The notes beneath the pieces are model-generated. The model worked only from the letters and a program-made list of their open reading frames with translations. It made no database searches and was not told where the DNA came from. Below are positions 1-8,930 of a stretch of 64,000 nucleotides of DNA, piece by piece. The stretch lies in contig CANKYO010000001.1 of NCBI GenBank assembly GCA_947488175.1, forward strand, positions 558,001-622,000, in the 5' to 3' direction. The translations under genes were made by a program, and so were the position numbers. The stretch is from an uncultured Paracoccaceae bacterium. GTDB taxonomy: Bacteria; Pseudomonadota; Alphaproteobacteria; Rhodobacterales; Rhodobacteraceae. Numbering within the stretch: position 1 is the stretch's first letter; the number at the start of each line of letters is the position of its first letter.

Positions 1-2265
1 CACGGCCCGATCCAACAGATCCCGCATCTGTCCGGTCTGTCGCTGCAAGGTTACCTGACCATTCTCGAGCACGGACAAATCAAGCAGATCATCCAGCAAA
101 CGGGTCAAACGAACAGCCTCTTCCTGGATGATCACAGCATAGCGCGATTTGTCATCGGTCGCGATATCCGGGTTGCCCAATATCTCGGAGAATGACCGGA
201 TCGAGGTCATCGGCGTGCGTAATTCATGGCTGATCTGGCTTAGAAATGCATCTTTCTGGATGGACAAGGCGGTCAGCTTTTCATTGGCATCACGCAACGC
301 GCGGGCCGTGCGTTCCTGTTCGGCCGATTTCGCCTCCAAACGGTTGGAGTACTCCAATATCTGCGCTGCCTCATCCGCAACGGCAATCAGATCCTCAACC
401 AGAACACCGCTACCGCCGATGATCTGGCCAATCATGGCGTGGGCCGTGGCCGCACCGACCGACCCAGACAGCTCGCGCTCCAGCCGCTCAATGAATTCCG
501 GTGTCACCTCTGGAAGATAACCAACCTTGCCCTGATGCTGCACTTCGCGCTGAAAGATGGCCTGCGCCTCATCACTGCCAAGTATCCGTTGCGCCATTAC
601 AAGCAAATCCTCAGCCCCCGCAGCCGCCGTTGTCCATGCCCGCGCGCCGGCGGACCGTTCGAGCACGTTGACAAACTGCGCGCCCTGCAGACGTTCCAGG
701 GGCGTCGGAAAGCTGACCAGCGACCCGATAATGAAGGTGGAGGTATTCAGAAGCATCGACCACATCACGCTATGCACCAGGGGGTCCATGCCCGATATGC
801 CAAACAGGGCCTGCGGGCGGAGCCAATTGATGCCAAAAGGGCCCGCATCCATGACTGCTTGCGATATGACCGCATCAACTCCAAAGCTTGGCAAGAACAG
901 CGTCCAGACCCAGACTAACAAGCCAATGACAAGGCCGAATGCGGCGCCAATGCGGGTCGCACCGCGCCAGAAGATGCCGCCGATCATCGCAGGCAGGATC
1001 TGCACCGCCCCCGCAAATGACACCAAACCAATCGCGGCAAGGGCCGTTCCCCCGCCCGAAAAGCGATAATAGAGAAACCCAAGGGCCAGTATGCCTGCAA
1101 TCGAAAGTCGCCGCGCCAGCAGGATGATCTGACGCACATCCCCTGACATCACAGCACCTTCCTGGTTCTGCAACCGAAACCACAGCGGCACGACGATATG
1201 GTTCGACACCATGGTCGCCAATGCGATGGTGGCGACAATGACCATTGATGTAGCTGACGAAAAACCACCTAGAAATGACAGCATGGCAAGCCCGTCGCGC
1301 CCTTCACTCAATGGCAGGGTCAATACAAACAAATCCGGATTGCTGCCTGCAGGCAAAAGATCCAGCCCCACAATCGCAATCGGCACGACAAACAGGCTCA
1401 TCAGAAACAGATAGAGCGGGAATGCCCAAGTCGCGACGCGCAGATGACGCTCATCCGCGTTTTCGACAACCAGCACCTGAAACATGCGAGGCAGGCACAG
1501 GAACGCCGCCGCCGACAGGAAAATCAACGTCGCCCAGCGCCCGCCCGACTGGTCCCACAGATCGACCGGTGATGCGTCAATGCGATCCAGCATCGCACCG
1601 GCACCGCCTGCGATGCCCCAGACCACAAATGCCCCCACGCCCACAAGGGCCACCAGTTTGACAACCGCCTCGACAGCGATGGCCATGACGATCCCGTGGT
1701 GACGTTCGTTGGCATCAAGGTTACGTGTGCCAAAAAGCACGGTAAAAACGGCCAGCCCGATAGCGACCCAGCCTGCGGTGGCGTTCAATTCGGACCGGCC
1801 CCATGTCTCACCTGCGTTCTGGGCAAAAACCGAAAATGACAGGGTGACCGACTGCAACTGCAACGCAATATAGGGGGTTGCTGCCACAACGCAGATCAGC
1901 GTGACAATCACGCCAAGCAACGTGGATTTGCCAAAGCGTGATGAAACAAGATCGGCAATCGACGTGATCCGCTGGGTGCGCCCAATGCGCACCAGACGGC
2001 GCAGGACCCACCACCAGCCGATCATCACCAGGGTCGGGCCTAGATAGATCGTGACAAACTCAAGCCCCGACCGGGCGGCGTAGCCGACAGCGCCATAAAA
2101 CGTCCAGGCGGTGCAATAGATGCTCAGCGACAGCGTGTAGATGATCGGCGACTGAACCCAGTTGGCCCGGCCTGTCGCTGCTCGGCGCTCCGCCAGGAAG
2201 GCCACCAAAAAGAGCATGACTACATAGGCAAGTGAGACTGCGACAAGAACATTGAACGCAAACAT
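1..2265 (-). CDS. Sodium/solute symporter-sensor histidine kinase fusion (3' end cut by window edge)
   Basis: A hybrid sensor kinase whose input half is a sodium:solute symporter (SSSF) domain, as in CbrA- and PutP-type kinases. The reading frame stays open to base 1, giving 755 residues. Residues 1 to about 480 are a long series of membrane helices. A soluble stretch at about 545-620 resembles the STAC linker of transporter-kinase fusions. A coiled segment leads to a HisKA domain with phospho-acceptor H680 in SHELRTPMTS. The ATPase domain lies outside the window. The start codon overlaps the stop of the upstream small membrane gene (ATGA), and a receiver gene precedes that, so the three form one operon. 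The sensed or transported solute cannot be read from the sequence. Confidence 0.9.
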   Translation of the reverse strand, partial: MFAFNVLVAVSLAYVVMLFLVAFLAERRAATGRANWVQSPIIYTLSLSIYCTAWTFYGAVGYAARSGLEFVTIYLGPTLVMIGWWWVLRRLVRIGRTQRITSIADLVSSRFGKSTLLGVIVTLICVVAATPYIALQLQSVTLSFSVFAQNAGETWGRSELNATAGWVAIGLAVFTVLFGTRNLDANERHHGIVMAIAVEAVVKLVALVGVGAFVVWGIAGGAGAMLDRIDASPVDLWDQSGGRWATLIFLSAAAFLCLPRMFQVLVVENADERHLRVATWAFPLYLFLMSLFVVPIAIVGLDLLPAGSNPDLFVLTLPLSEGRDGLAMLSFLGGFSSATSMVIVATIALATMVSNHIVVPLWFRLQNQEGAVMSGDVRQIILLARRLSIAGILALGFLYYRFSGGGTALAAIGLVSFAGAVQILPAMIGGIFWRGATRIGAAFGLVIGLLVWVWTLFLPSFGVDAVISQAVMDAGPFGINWLRPQALFGISGMDPLVHSVMWSMLLNTSTFIIGSLVSFPTPLERLQGAQFVNVLERSAGARAWTTAAAGAEDLLVMAQRILGSDEAQAIFQREVQHQGKVGYLPEVTPEFIERLERELSGSVGAATAHAMIGQIIGGSGVLVEDLIAVADEAAQILEYSNRLEAKSAEQERTARALRDANEKLTALSIQKDAFLSQISHELRTPMTSIRSFSEILGNPDIATDDKSRYAVIIQEEAVRLTRLLDDLLDLSVLENGQVTLQRQTGQMRDLLDRAV

Positions 2266-2543
2266 CAGACAGCGTCATCCTTGCTGTCGGATGCGGTCTC
2301 ATCATCCGGACGCAGCAGATGTGAAATGATCGCCGCCAGAAGGATCAGCAGGACCCAAACGCCAAAAAGATATATGGTCGCCGCCGCGTTCGCGTTTTCA
2401 GCCCCTTCTGAATGGGGCCACAACAGCGGTATGGCCCATAGGATCATACCAAGGATCGGCAGCAAACGGGCCGCATCACGCAGTCGGCGCTGGCGATAGC
2501 TCGTCCGTTCCAGAAAAATGTCCGGCTTTGGCGGCCCGCTCAT
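2265..2543 (-). CDS. Small two-helix membrane protein of the symporter-kinase operon
   Basis: A 92-residue protein with two predicted membrane helices (about 27-43 and 55-77), a basic N-terminus and an acidic C-terminal tail. It overlaps the receiver gene upstream and the symporter-kinase gene downstream by four bases each, so the three are probably translated together. Small two-helix proteins encoded just ahead of SSSF transporters (for example DUF485 or DUF4212 proteins) are known accessory subunits. Placing this one in that role is inference from position and topology. No named family was recognised with certainty. Confidence 0.75.
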   Translation of the reverse strand: MSGPPKPDIFLERTSYRQRRLRDAARLLPILGMILWAIPLLWPHSEGAENANAAATIYLFGVWVLLILLAAIISHLLRPDDETASDSKDDAV

Positions 2544-2908
2544 GCCTCCATCAGGCTGCGGACATGATCGCGCACCTCAGTGTTCGAGAACGGTTTGGTC
2601 ATGAAGTGATTGGCCCCCAGACGCGTTGCCAATTCGCGGTCTTTGGCTTGCCCCCTCGCGGTCAGCATCATCACCGGGATCGCCTTGGTAGGTTCATTCG
2701 CACGCAGGTCGCGCAGAATATCAAACCCGCTTCGCCCCGGCAGCATGACATCCAGAATGATCAGATGGGGCGGCAACGCATTCACCTTGTCCATGGCCGT
2801 GGTGCCATCCTCATGTGTGTGAACGGTCCATCCATCGCGGGACAGAATAAAACTGATCGCCTCTATGATATTTGGCTCATCCTCGATCAGAAGGACACGT
2901 TTGCCCAT
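2540..2908 (-). CDS. CheY-like single-domain response regulator
   Basis: A 122-residue receiver domain with no output domain. The acidic pocket is visible in LLIEDEPN, the phospho-acceptor aspartate in LIILDVMLPGRSG, and the conserved threonine and lysine in MMLTAR and MTKPFS. It opens the operon with the two-helix membrane protein and the symporter-kinase, so it is the obvious phosphorylation partner of H680. With no DNA-binding domain it must act through a protein partner or as a phosphate relay. A GGAGG-type ribosome-binding site precedes the start. Confidence 0.93.
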   Translation of the reverse strand: MGKRVLLIEDEPNIIEAISFILSRDGWTVHTHEDGTTAMDKVNALPPHLIILDVMLPGRSGFDILRDLRANEPTKAIPVMMLTARGQAKDRELATRLGANHFMTKPFSNTEVRDHVRSLMEA

Positions 2909-2981
2909 CTCATCTTCCCTCCCTCAACACAACGCGGCCCTCCAACCGTCTGATCGACTATCGCGGCAATTGGGTGATGTG

Positions 2982-4286
2982 TCAAAGACTGCCATGCACA
3001 CCGACACCGGCGATCGCTGGCTCACGGCGGCTGGCGCAATCGGGGCGCGGACAAATGCGGCAGGAGACACCGACCGGCAAAACCGGCGCATCAGAGGTCG
3101 GCTGATCAGGGATCACCAGCATCGTACTTTGCAGCGCCGGGGGGGCATCAAACTGTGGCACACCAACCGGTTCGGCCACCGCATAACACAACATGCGGTT
3201 CACCACGGGGCCGGGCATCGCCACCTCGGCGCGTACCGGTTGGGCGGGCCGGGCAAACGCCCCGAATATCGGCCAAAGCGGGCAACCGCCGCCGAACCTT
3301 GGTATGGTGAAACCGGGTACCGATTTCAGAAACGTCAATGTGCCTGTCGCATCGCATACGGCAAGCCCCATGGGCGGATGTCCATCCCCGGCGGGCAAGG
3401 TCGATAAACGGCGCAGCACAGCGGCGAAAGAAACGTCGAACTGGCCAGCGATCCGAACCGGATCATACCCGGTTCTGGCGCAGGCCTCCTCGAAGGCCGG
3501 GCGTGGCAAGGCGGCAGCATCCGCCTGATAAACCGCCCCGACCGTACGCAGAAGCTTGGATGCGGACGGTGGTAACTCAGCTGCGGCGACAATATCCTCA
3601 AGATCGGCGCCGTTCGCCTCAAGATCAGCAAAGCGATGATCCTGCTGCGCCAGATAGGCCTCCACCTGCTCAATTGGCATCGCAGGGCCAGCGGCATCTG
3701 CCTGCGGCGCCTCTAGATAGGCGATCAATGCCTCGCTGCTGGATGCCAGACGCACACTGTCATCATGAATATTGCGATGAAAGCGGCCTTGCCAATCAGC
3801 GTCCAATGCCTCTTGCCCCACAAGGATTGAAGCCGTCGAGCGGATCGCCGTCACCGCTGAAATGACATCGTGCAATGAGGCCGCCAGCTGCGGATCATAA
3901 GCCATACGATCACTCAGGATCTGAACCCGCTCTTCCAGCGTTGCAATGCGACGCGCCTGTGCGGCGATCAATCCGCTCCAGCCGGGATATCGGGCCGCAA
4001 ACTCTTCAGCCCGTGCAACCTCGGCGGTTTCGCCGAAACTGGCCGCTGCGGCACGCATTTGATCCAGCAGGTTGCTTTCGGCACCTTCGGTCAGCAATGC
4101 CGGATCAACATCCAGAACACGGGCGATATCGCCGAGCAGCTTGCCGGCAATTCTGCGGCGATTGTGTTCGATCAGGTTCAGATAAGACGGTGAAATCCCG
4201 ACAGCCTCTGCCAATGATACCTGGCGCACCCCCTGATCCAGTCGCCTTTCGCGTATGCGCGAACCGGTCAGACGGCGGGCCGACAT
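2982..4286 (-). CDS. XRE-family ScfR/RamB-like transcriptional regulator (DUF2083)
   Basis: A 434-residue regulator. Residues 8-62 form a Cro/CI-type helix-turn-helix. The C-terminal part fits the DUF2083 domain of short-chain fatty acyl regulators, including a conserved cysteine cluster C409-x2-C412-x4-C417 and GGGCPLW near residue 325. Family members such as RamB control acetate or propionate metabolism genes. Residues 132-192 look unusual and resemble a histidine-kinase dimerisation helix pair (see findings). The gene stands alone with GGAGG seven bases before the start. Several TTTRCA-like half sites lie just upstream and could serve autoregulation. Confidence 0.88.
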   Translation of the reverse strand: MSARRLTGSRIRERRLDQGVRQVSLAEAVGISPSYLNLIEHNRRRIAGKLLGDIARVLDVDPALLTEGAESNLLDQMRAAAASFGETAEVARAEEFAARYPGWSGLIAAQARRIATLEERVQILSDRMAYDPQLAASLHDVISAVTAIRSTASILVGQEALDADWQGRFHRNIHDDSVRLASSSEALIAYLEAPQADAAGPAMPIEQVEAYLAQQDHRFADLEANGADLEDIVAAAELPPSASKLLRTVGAVYQADAAALPRPAFEEACARTGYDPVRIAGQFDVSFAAVLRRLSTLPAGDGHPPMGLAVCDATGTLTFLKSVPGFTIPRFGGGCPLWPIFGAFARPAQPVRAEVAMPGPVVNRMLCYAVAEPVGVPQFDAPPALQSTMLVIPDQPTSDAPVLPVGVSCRICPRPDCASRREPAIAGVGVHGSL

Positions 4287-4679
4287 GGGAATTCCTCCAA
4301 GGGTATCAATCGCCTTTTGCAGATTGGGTTCGCGATTTTACATTGTTTACCAGGCAATTCTAGGCAGATTTACAAGAATGTCCATTGTCAGCAATGGCTT
4401 GCCGGCCGCTTTGCCAACCGTCCGGGCACCAAGCAGGCAGAAACCAGCGGAGTGAACCCGCGCAATTGCGCACAGCAAAACGCTACGCTCCCGCACGCGA
4501 TCCTGCCAATCTCATAGGATGCTTGGGTGTATGTCCCCTAGCCGCAAGGACTGACGACCCGCAAGATTGGGCGCGTTTACCTTAAAGTCGCGATATCTGC
4601 CGTTTCAGAATTAAAGCTTTGGTAAGACGGCAAGGCGATTCTATCAGCGTCAGATTCTCGCTTTTCGGAGCTCCATACC
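4287..4679. other. Intergenic region with candidate regulatory sites, no gene seen
   Basis: Divergent region between the ScfR-type regulator (minus) and a hypothetical gene (plus). I see no convincing coding frame. Half sites TTTGCA (4316), TTTACA (4337), TTTACC (4346) and TTTACA (4369) cluster before the regulator. A perfect inverted repeat CCATTG-TCAG-CAATGG lies at 4382-4397. The rest is unremarkable. Confidence 0.5.
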
Positions 4680-5126
4680 ATGGATACAACACTCGCTCTT
4701 CCGCCCAAGAACGTTGCAACTGTCGCATATGTTCCCGAACAGATGCGGGTTCAGGACAGCAAAGTACCGGTTGTCAAAGAACTGGATCGCGGTGCGACCC
4801 TGCCATCTGACAAGGTGTTCGTCGCCCAGGTGGTCAACGCTCGTCTGTCAGGTACGGAATTTCCCGAAAACCCTGGCGAAATCGCGCCGCCAGAGCGCAC
4901 ATTGCGGCCCTACAGCGTACCCATGCTGCCATTCGACAAGGAAGAACCCGAGGTCGAGTTGAAAGATGACGGCACCGTGGACGCAGCAACGCCTGCTGAC
5001 GCTGAGGTTATGCAGCCTGAACAGCAATTAGCGGCGATTGAAGATGATATCGTGCCGATAGCCCAGCCAACAGCGGATCAACCCACCGCAAATGAAACTC
5101 AGGTGACCGAAGAATCTGAGAAGTAG
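4680..5126 (+). CDS. Hypothetical acidic, proline-rich protein
   Basis: A 148-residue protein of no family I recognise. It has no signal peptide, membrane helix or cysteine. The N-terminal two thirds are mixed in composition with many prolines. The last 50 residues are strongly acidic and low in complexity (repeated E, D, Q, A, T), so they are probably disordered. Support for coding: an ATG with a GGAG-like ribosome-binding site and an open frame that ends 125 bases before accB. It is transcribed in the same direction as accB, but nothing in the sequence links its function to fatty acid synthesis. Confidence 0.65.
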   Translation: MDTTLALPPKNVATVAYVPEQMRVQDSKVPVVKELDRGATLPSDKVFVAQVVNARLSGTEFPENPGEIAPPERTLRPYSVPMLPFDKEEPEVELKDDGTVDAATPADAEVMQPEQQLAAIEDDIVPIAQPTADQPTANETQVTEESEK

Positions 5127-5251
5127 CGCCTCATTCATTTTCAAACCTCTGCCGCTTCCCACCCCCGCAGGCTTGCCCTATAAGCTTTCCAAAGGCGTGT
5201 GACGCAACGTCGCGCGAACGCCGCTAATATGGGCAACGGGCCGAGGACAGA

Positions 5252-5752
5252 ATGAGTAATAAAACCTCTCACGACAGCGATGTCAGCTTTATTCAGGCAC
5301 TGGCAGAACTGCTGCGCGAAAACGACCTGACCGAATTGCAGGTCAAACGGGAATATGGCGACAACGACAGCCTGAACGTCCGGGTCAGTCGGCAAACGCA
5401 AACCGTTGTGCAGGCCAGCGTCCCCGCAGCACCTGCCGCGCCCGCCCCCGCGACAACGGCATCCTCCGCCCCTGATCCGACGCCTGCGGCATCTGACGCC
5501 GCGGACCCCGCCAGCCATCCGGGTGCAGTGACTTCGCCCATGGTCGGCACGGTGTACATGGCCCCTGAACCGGGCGCCGCCCCATTTGTCAGCGTCGGCG
5601 CCAGCATCAGCGAAGGCGATACACTGCTGATCATCGAAGCGATGAAAACCATGAACCACATCCCCGCCCCGAAGGCCGGGACCATCAAGCGCATTCTTGT
5701 CGAAGATGGCGGTCCTGTCGAATTCGGCGCACCTCTTGTGATCATCGAATAG
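5252..5752 (+). CDS. accB: Acetyl-CoA carboxylase biotin carboxyl carrier protein
   Basis: BCCP of the acetyl-CoA carboxylase complex, which carries the carboxyl group between biotin carboxylase and carboxyltransferase in the first committed step of fatty acid synthesis. The 166 residues comprise an N-terminal helical domain, an Ala/Pro-rich linker at about 55-90, and a biotinyl domain from about 93. The biotin attachment site is EAMKTMN with K132. A GAGG sequence precedes the ATG. The gene lies 9 bases upstream of accC, as in most bacteria, so the two subunits are made together. Confidence 0.97.
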   Translation: MSNKTSHDSDVSFIQALAELLRENDLTELQVKREYGDNDSLNVRVSRQTQTVVQASVPAAPAAPAPATTASSAPDPTPAASDAADPASHPGAVTSPMVGTVYMAPEPGAAPFVSVGASISEGDTLLIIEAMKTMNHIPAPKAGTIKRILVEDGGPVEFGAPLVIIE

Positions 5753-5761
5753 GGCGCACCC

Positions 5762-7108
5762 ATGTTCGATAAAATCCTTATCGCGAACCGGGGCGAAATC
5801 GCCTTGCGAGTCGTTCGGGCCTGCCGGGAAATGGGCGTCAAATCCGTGGCCGTGCATTCGACCGCCGACAGCGACGCGATGCATGTGCGCATGGCGGACG
5901 AGGCGATCTGCATCGGCCCACCCTCCTCGGCGCAAAGCTACCTGTCATTCCCCGCCATCATTTCCGCCTGCGAAATCACCGGCGCACAGGCTATCCACCC
6001 TGGCTACGGGTTCCTGTCAGAAAACGCAGCCTTCGTGCAGGTTGTCGAAGATCACGACATCACCTTCATCGGCCCCACCGCCGAACATATCCGGATCATG
6101 GGGGACAAGATCACCGCCAAGGATACGATGAAGGAACTGGGCGTGCCATGTGTACCCGGTTCCGACGGCGGCGTGCCCACTTTGGATGATGCAAAGCGCA
6201 TTGGCGAAGAAGTCGGTTATCCGGTGATCATCAAGGCAACAGCCGGTGGCGGTGGACGCGGCATGAAAGTAGCCAAAACCGCCGCTGACATGGAAAAGGC
6301 CTTTATGTCTGCTCGCGCCGAAGGCAAGGCTGCGTTTGGCAATGACGAAGTCTATATCGAAAAATACCTGACCACGCCGCGCCATATCGAAATTCAGGTC
6401 TTTGGGGACGGTAAGGGGAACGCGGTCCATCTTGGCGAACGCGATTGTTCACTGCAACGGCGGCACCAGAAAGTATTTGAAGAGGCCCCCGGCCCCTGCA
6501 TCACACCTGAACTGCGCGCCAGAATTGGCAAGGTCTGCGCGGATGCGGTCGCCAAGATCAACTATATCGGTGCCGGGACCATCGAATTCCTGTTCGAAAA
6601 CGATGAATTTTACTTCATCGAAATGAACACCCGCCTTCAGGTCGAACACCCCGTGACCGAAGCGATCTTTGGCGTGGATCTCGTGCGGGAACAATTGCGG
6701 GTCGCTTCCGGTCTGCCAATGTCAATCACGCAGGATGACCTGCAGATCAACGGCCACGCGATCGAAGTACGGATTAACGCCGAAAAACTGCCCAGCTTCT
6801 CCCCCTGTCCCGGCACCATCACCCAGTATCACGCTCCCGGCGGACTTGGGGTGCGGATGGATTCGGCACTTTATGACGGCTATCGGATTCCCCCCTATTA
6901 CGACAGCCTGATCGGCAAACTGATCGTGCATGGGCGCGACCGGCCTGAAGCGCTGGCGCGATTGGCACGCGCCTTGGGCGAACTCATCGTCGACGGGGTT
7001 GATACCACCATCCCGCTGTTCCACGCTCTGCTCGCTGAAGAGGCTGTGCAGACCGGTGACTACAACATCCACTGGCTGGAACATTGGCTCGAGCAAAACC
7101 TCGGCTAG
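5762..7108 (+). CDS. accC: Acetyl-CoA carboxylase biotin carboxylase subunit
   Basis: ATP-dependent carboxylation of the biotin on AccB, using bicarbonate. The 448-residue length is typical. The N-terminal fold starts [15 protein letters not shown], the ATP-grasp glycine loop is GGGGRGMK, and the catalytic region [16 protein letters not shown] is intact. The gene follows accB closely and precedes aat by only four bases, giving an accB-accC-aat transcription unit. Confidence 0.98.
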   Translation: MFDKILIANRGEIALRVVRACREMGVKSVAVHSTADSDAMHVRMADEAICIGPPSSAQSYLSFPAIISACEITGAQAIHPGYGFLSENAAFVQVVEDHDITFIGPTAEHIRIMGDKITAKDTMKELGVPCVPGSDGGVPTLDDAKRIGEEVGYPVIIKATAGGGGRGMKVAKTAADMEKAFMSARAEGKAAFGNDEVYIEKYLTTPRHIEIQVFGDGKGNAVHLGERDCSLQRRHQKVFEEAPGPCITPELRARIGKVCADAVAKINYIGAGTIEFLFENDEFYFIEMNTRLQVEHPVTEAIFGVDLVREQLRVASGLPMSITQDDLQINGHAIEVRINAEKLPSFSPCPGTITQYHAPGGLGVRMDSALYDGYRIPPYYDSLIGKLIVHGRDRPEALARLARALGELIVDGVDTTIPLFHALLAEEAVQTGDYNIHWLEHWLEQNLG

Positions 7109-7112
7109 GCCG

Positions 7113-7763
7113 ATGCGGGATGATGAGCCGATCCTGACGCCAGACCTGCTGCTGCAGGCCTACACGGTCGGTGTGTTTCCCATGTCCGAAGGGCGGCACG
7201 ACCCGGACGTTTTCTGGGTCGACCCCAAGCGTCGCGGGGTGATCCCTTTGAATGGTTTTCGGATCTCGCGCAGTCTGGCGCGCACGATGCGGCGCGGACG
7301 GTACATGGTCACTGTGGATGCAGCCTTCGATGACACGGTGCAGGGCTGCGCCGACAGGGACGAAACCTGGATCAATGACACGATCTTTGGCCTATACCGC
7401 GCGCTATTCCTGCGCGGTGCCGCCCATTCAGTTGAGGTGTGGGAGGACACAAATCTCGTTGGCGGAGTCTATGGTGTGACCATTGGCAGCGCATTCTTCG
7501 GGGAAAGCATGTTCAGCCGCACCACGGACGCGTCAAAGGTCGCCCTTGCCTATCTGGTAGATCGGCTGCGGTTAGGCGGGTTTACCCTATTCGACACACA
7601 GTTCATCACCCCGCATCTGGCCAGCTTAGGGGCCATCGAAATCAGCCGGGCTGACTACCGCAAGCAGCTGGCCGCGGCGATCCGGACAGATGCCTCTTTC
7701 GCGGCACCCGGGCCGGTGCCACCCGCTCAGGATGTCATACAGCGCAATACCCAAACGTCATAA
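7113..7763 (+). CDS. aat: Leucyl/phenylalanyl-tRNA-protein transferase
   Basis: Transfers Leu or Phe from aminoacyl-tRNA to proteins with N-terminal Arg or Lys, marking them for the N-end rule ClpS-ClpAP pathway. The 216 residues show the family's opening (LLLQAYTVGVFPMSEG, then WVDPKRRGVIPL) and GVTIGSAFFGESMFS and LFDTQF. The ATG four bases after the accC stop is preferred: earlier in-frame starts lie inside accC. The 3' end overlaps the DUF2155 gene on the other strand by 37 bases. Confidence 0.95.
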   Translation: MRDDEPILTPDLLLQAYTVGVFPMSEGRHDPDVFWVDPKRRGVIPLNGFRISRSLARTMRRGRYMVTVDAAFDDTVQGCADRDETWINDTIFGLYRALFLRGAAHSVEVWEDTNLVGGVYGVTIGSAFFGESMFSRTTDASKVALAYLVDRLRLGGFTLFDTQFITPHLASLGAIEISRADYRKQLAAAIRTDASFAAPGPVPPAQDVIQRNTQTS

Positions 7764-8089
7764 CGGGGGTGATCCATGGCATGCAGGGCAGGCGCCGACG
7801 CCAACATCCAGCCTGAAAATGCGGGCTCTGGCTCAGCCTGATAATAGACCTCCAACGCTGCATAGGCATCACCTGACGGGTTATCCGCAGGATAGCGGCA
7901 CGCATTCAACGTCACCCGCAAATAGCCCAAGCGCCCGGTTTCGCCGCGGCGCAGCGACATGTCCGTGACCACGCCGGTCAACTTGTCCAGCACCCTCAGG
8001 TCACCACCCGGCGCATCCGCAACCTCTTGGGCGGACGCAGGTCCAGCCAGCGCCAAAAAAGTCAAAGCAACAAAATGAAAACCACGCAT
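7727..8089 (-). CDS. Exported DUF2155 protein
   Basis: A 120-residue secreted protein of the DUF2155 family, whose function is unknown. Residues 1-20 (MRGFHFVALTFLALAGPASA) form a signal peptide, which is why this start is chosen over longer in-frame ones. The mature part includes LDKLTGVVTDMSLRRGE and the two cysteines expected of the family. It follows the NDUFA12 homologue by ten bases on the same strand, a pairing common in alphaproteobacteria, and is probably co-transcribed with it. Confidence 0.88.
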   Translation of the reverse strand: MRGFHFVALTFLALAGPASAQEVADAPGGDLRVLDKLTGVVTDMSLRRGETGRLGYLRVTLNACRYPADNPSGDAYAALEVYYQAEPEPAFSGWMLASAPALHAMDHPRYDVWVLRCMTS

Positions 8090-8099
8090 AGGATCAATC

Positions 8100-8483
8100 C
8101 TATTCCGGTGACCACGCCTCATAATCGGACCGCTCCGCCGGGGCCGATTTGCGAATGGACCCGGCGGGGGCATAGGCCGCCATCGTGCCGGTCAGGTTTT
8201 CCTGATGCGGCTTTTCCCAGTCCTTGCGCTTCAATGCAGCCTCAGTCGGGGGCTGGTCCCATGTGTGATGCAGCCAGCCATGCCATTCCGGGCTGACACG
8301 CGATGCCTCGTTATCGCCGTTGTAAATCACCCAACGGCGGCTATCGTCGGCGTTGCGATAATAGACGTTGCCCTCAGCATCCTCGCCCACCTTCTGGCCT
8401 TTGCGGCTGGTCCACAATTGGGTGCCATAAGACTGACCATCCCACCATGTGAAGATGCGTTTGATGTTATGACCAAGGCCCAT
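8100..8483 (-). CDS. NADH:ubiquinone oxidoreductase 17.2 kDa subunit (NDUFA12) homologue
   Basis: A 127-residue homologue of the mitochondrial complex I accessory subunit NDUFA12 (B17.2), found in alphaproteobacterial complex I. Recognised by [56 protein letters not shown] and a Pro/Tyr-rich C-terminus. It is expected to bind the peripheral arm of complex I on the cytoplasmic side. The main nuo genes are not in the window. The DUF2155 gene lies directly downstream. Confidence 0.95.
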   Translation of the reverse strand: MGLGHNIKRIFTWWDGQSYGTQLWTSRKGQKVGEDAEGNVYYRNADDSRRWVIYNGDNEASRVSPEWHGWLHHTWDQPPTEAALKRKDWEKPHQENLTGTMAAYAPAGSIRKSAPAERSDYEAWSPE

Positions 8484-8544
8484 ATGCCGTCTCCATTCTC
8501 GTTGGGTCTGTCATGCACGAAAGGTACAGGAAGGTCCAGTAGGC

Positions 8545-8925
8545 TCAGGGCACGCGGGCCGTGACCTCAATCTCGATCTTCATCTCGGGGTTCTGCAACC
8601 TTGCCGAAATCATCGTCGCCGCCGGGCGCGCGGTGGCAAAGGCCTCAGACGTGATTGGCCAGCAGGCAGGCCAGTCGTCCACATCCGGCACAATGTAGTT
8701 GACACGCACAACATGGTCGAGCCCGCTACCCGCCTCTTCCAGGGCCTTGGCGATCGTGCCCAGCGCATTACGGCACTGATCCACGATGCTATCCGGCATC
8801 ACCATGCTGGCATAGTCATAGCCAGTCGTGCCCGCCACAAACACCCAGCCATCCGCCACCACCGCGCGGCTATACCCAATCTGCGCCTCAAAAGGCGAAC
8901 CAGTAGAAATATGGCGGACGGTCAC
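8545..8925 (-). CDS. RidA (YjgF/YER057c/UK114) family protein
   Basis: A 126-residue single-domain protein of the RidA family. Members hydrolyse reactive enamine or imine intermediates formed by PLP enzymes, although many paralogues have other roles. The family core is visible (VFVAGTTGYD, DQCRNALGTIAKALEEAG, VRVNYIV), and RPAATMISA carries the arginine expected at the active site. It lies five bases downstream of clpX on the same strand. That placement does not define a substrate. Confidence 0.9.
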   Translation of the reverse strand: MTVRHISTGSPFEAQIGYSRAVVADGWVFVAGTTGYDYASMVMPDSIVDQCRNALGTIAKALEEAGSGLDHVVRVNYIVPDVDDWPACWPITSEAFATARPAATMISARLQNPEMKIEIEVTARVP

Positions 8926-8930
8926 GGCAA

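Noticed and set aside
7113..7763. Earlier in-frame start at 6930 for aat
   Set aside because: It would add 61 residues that overlap accC and are not part of the family. The ATG four bases after accC fits better.
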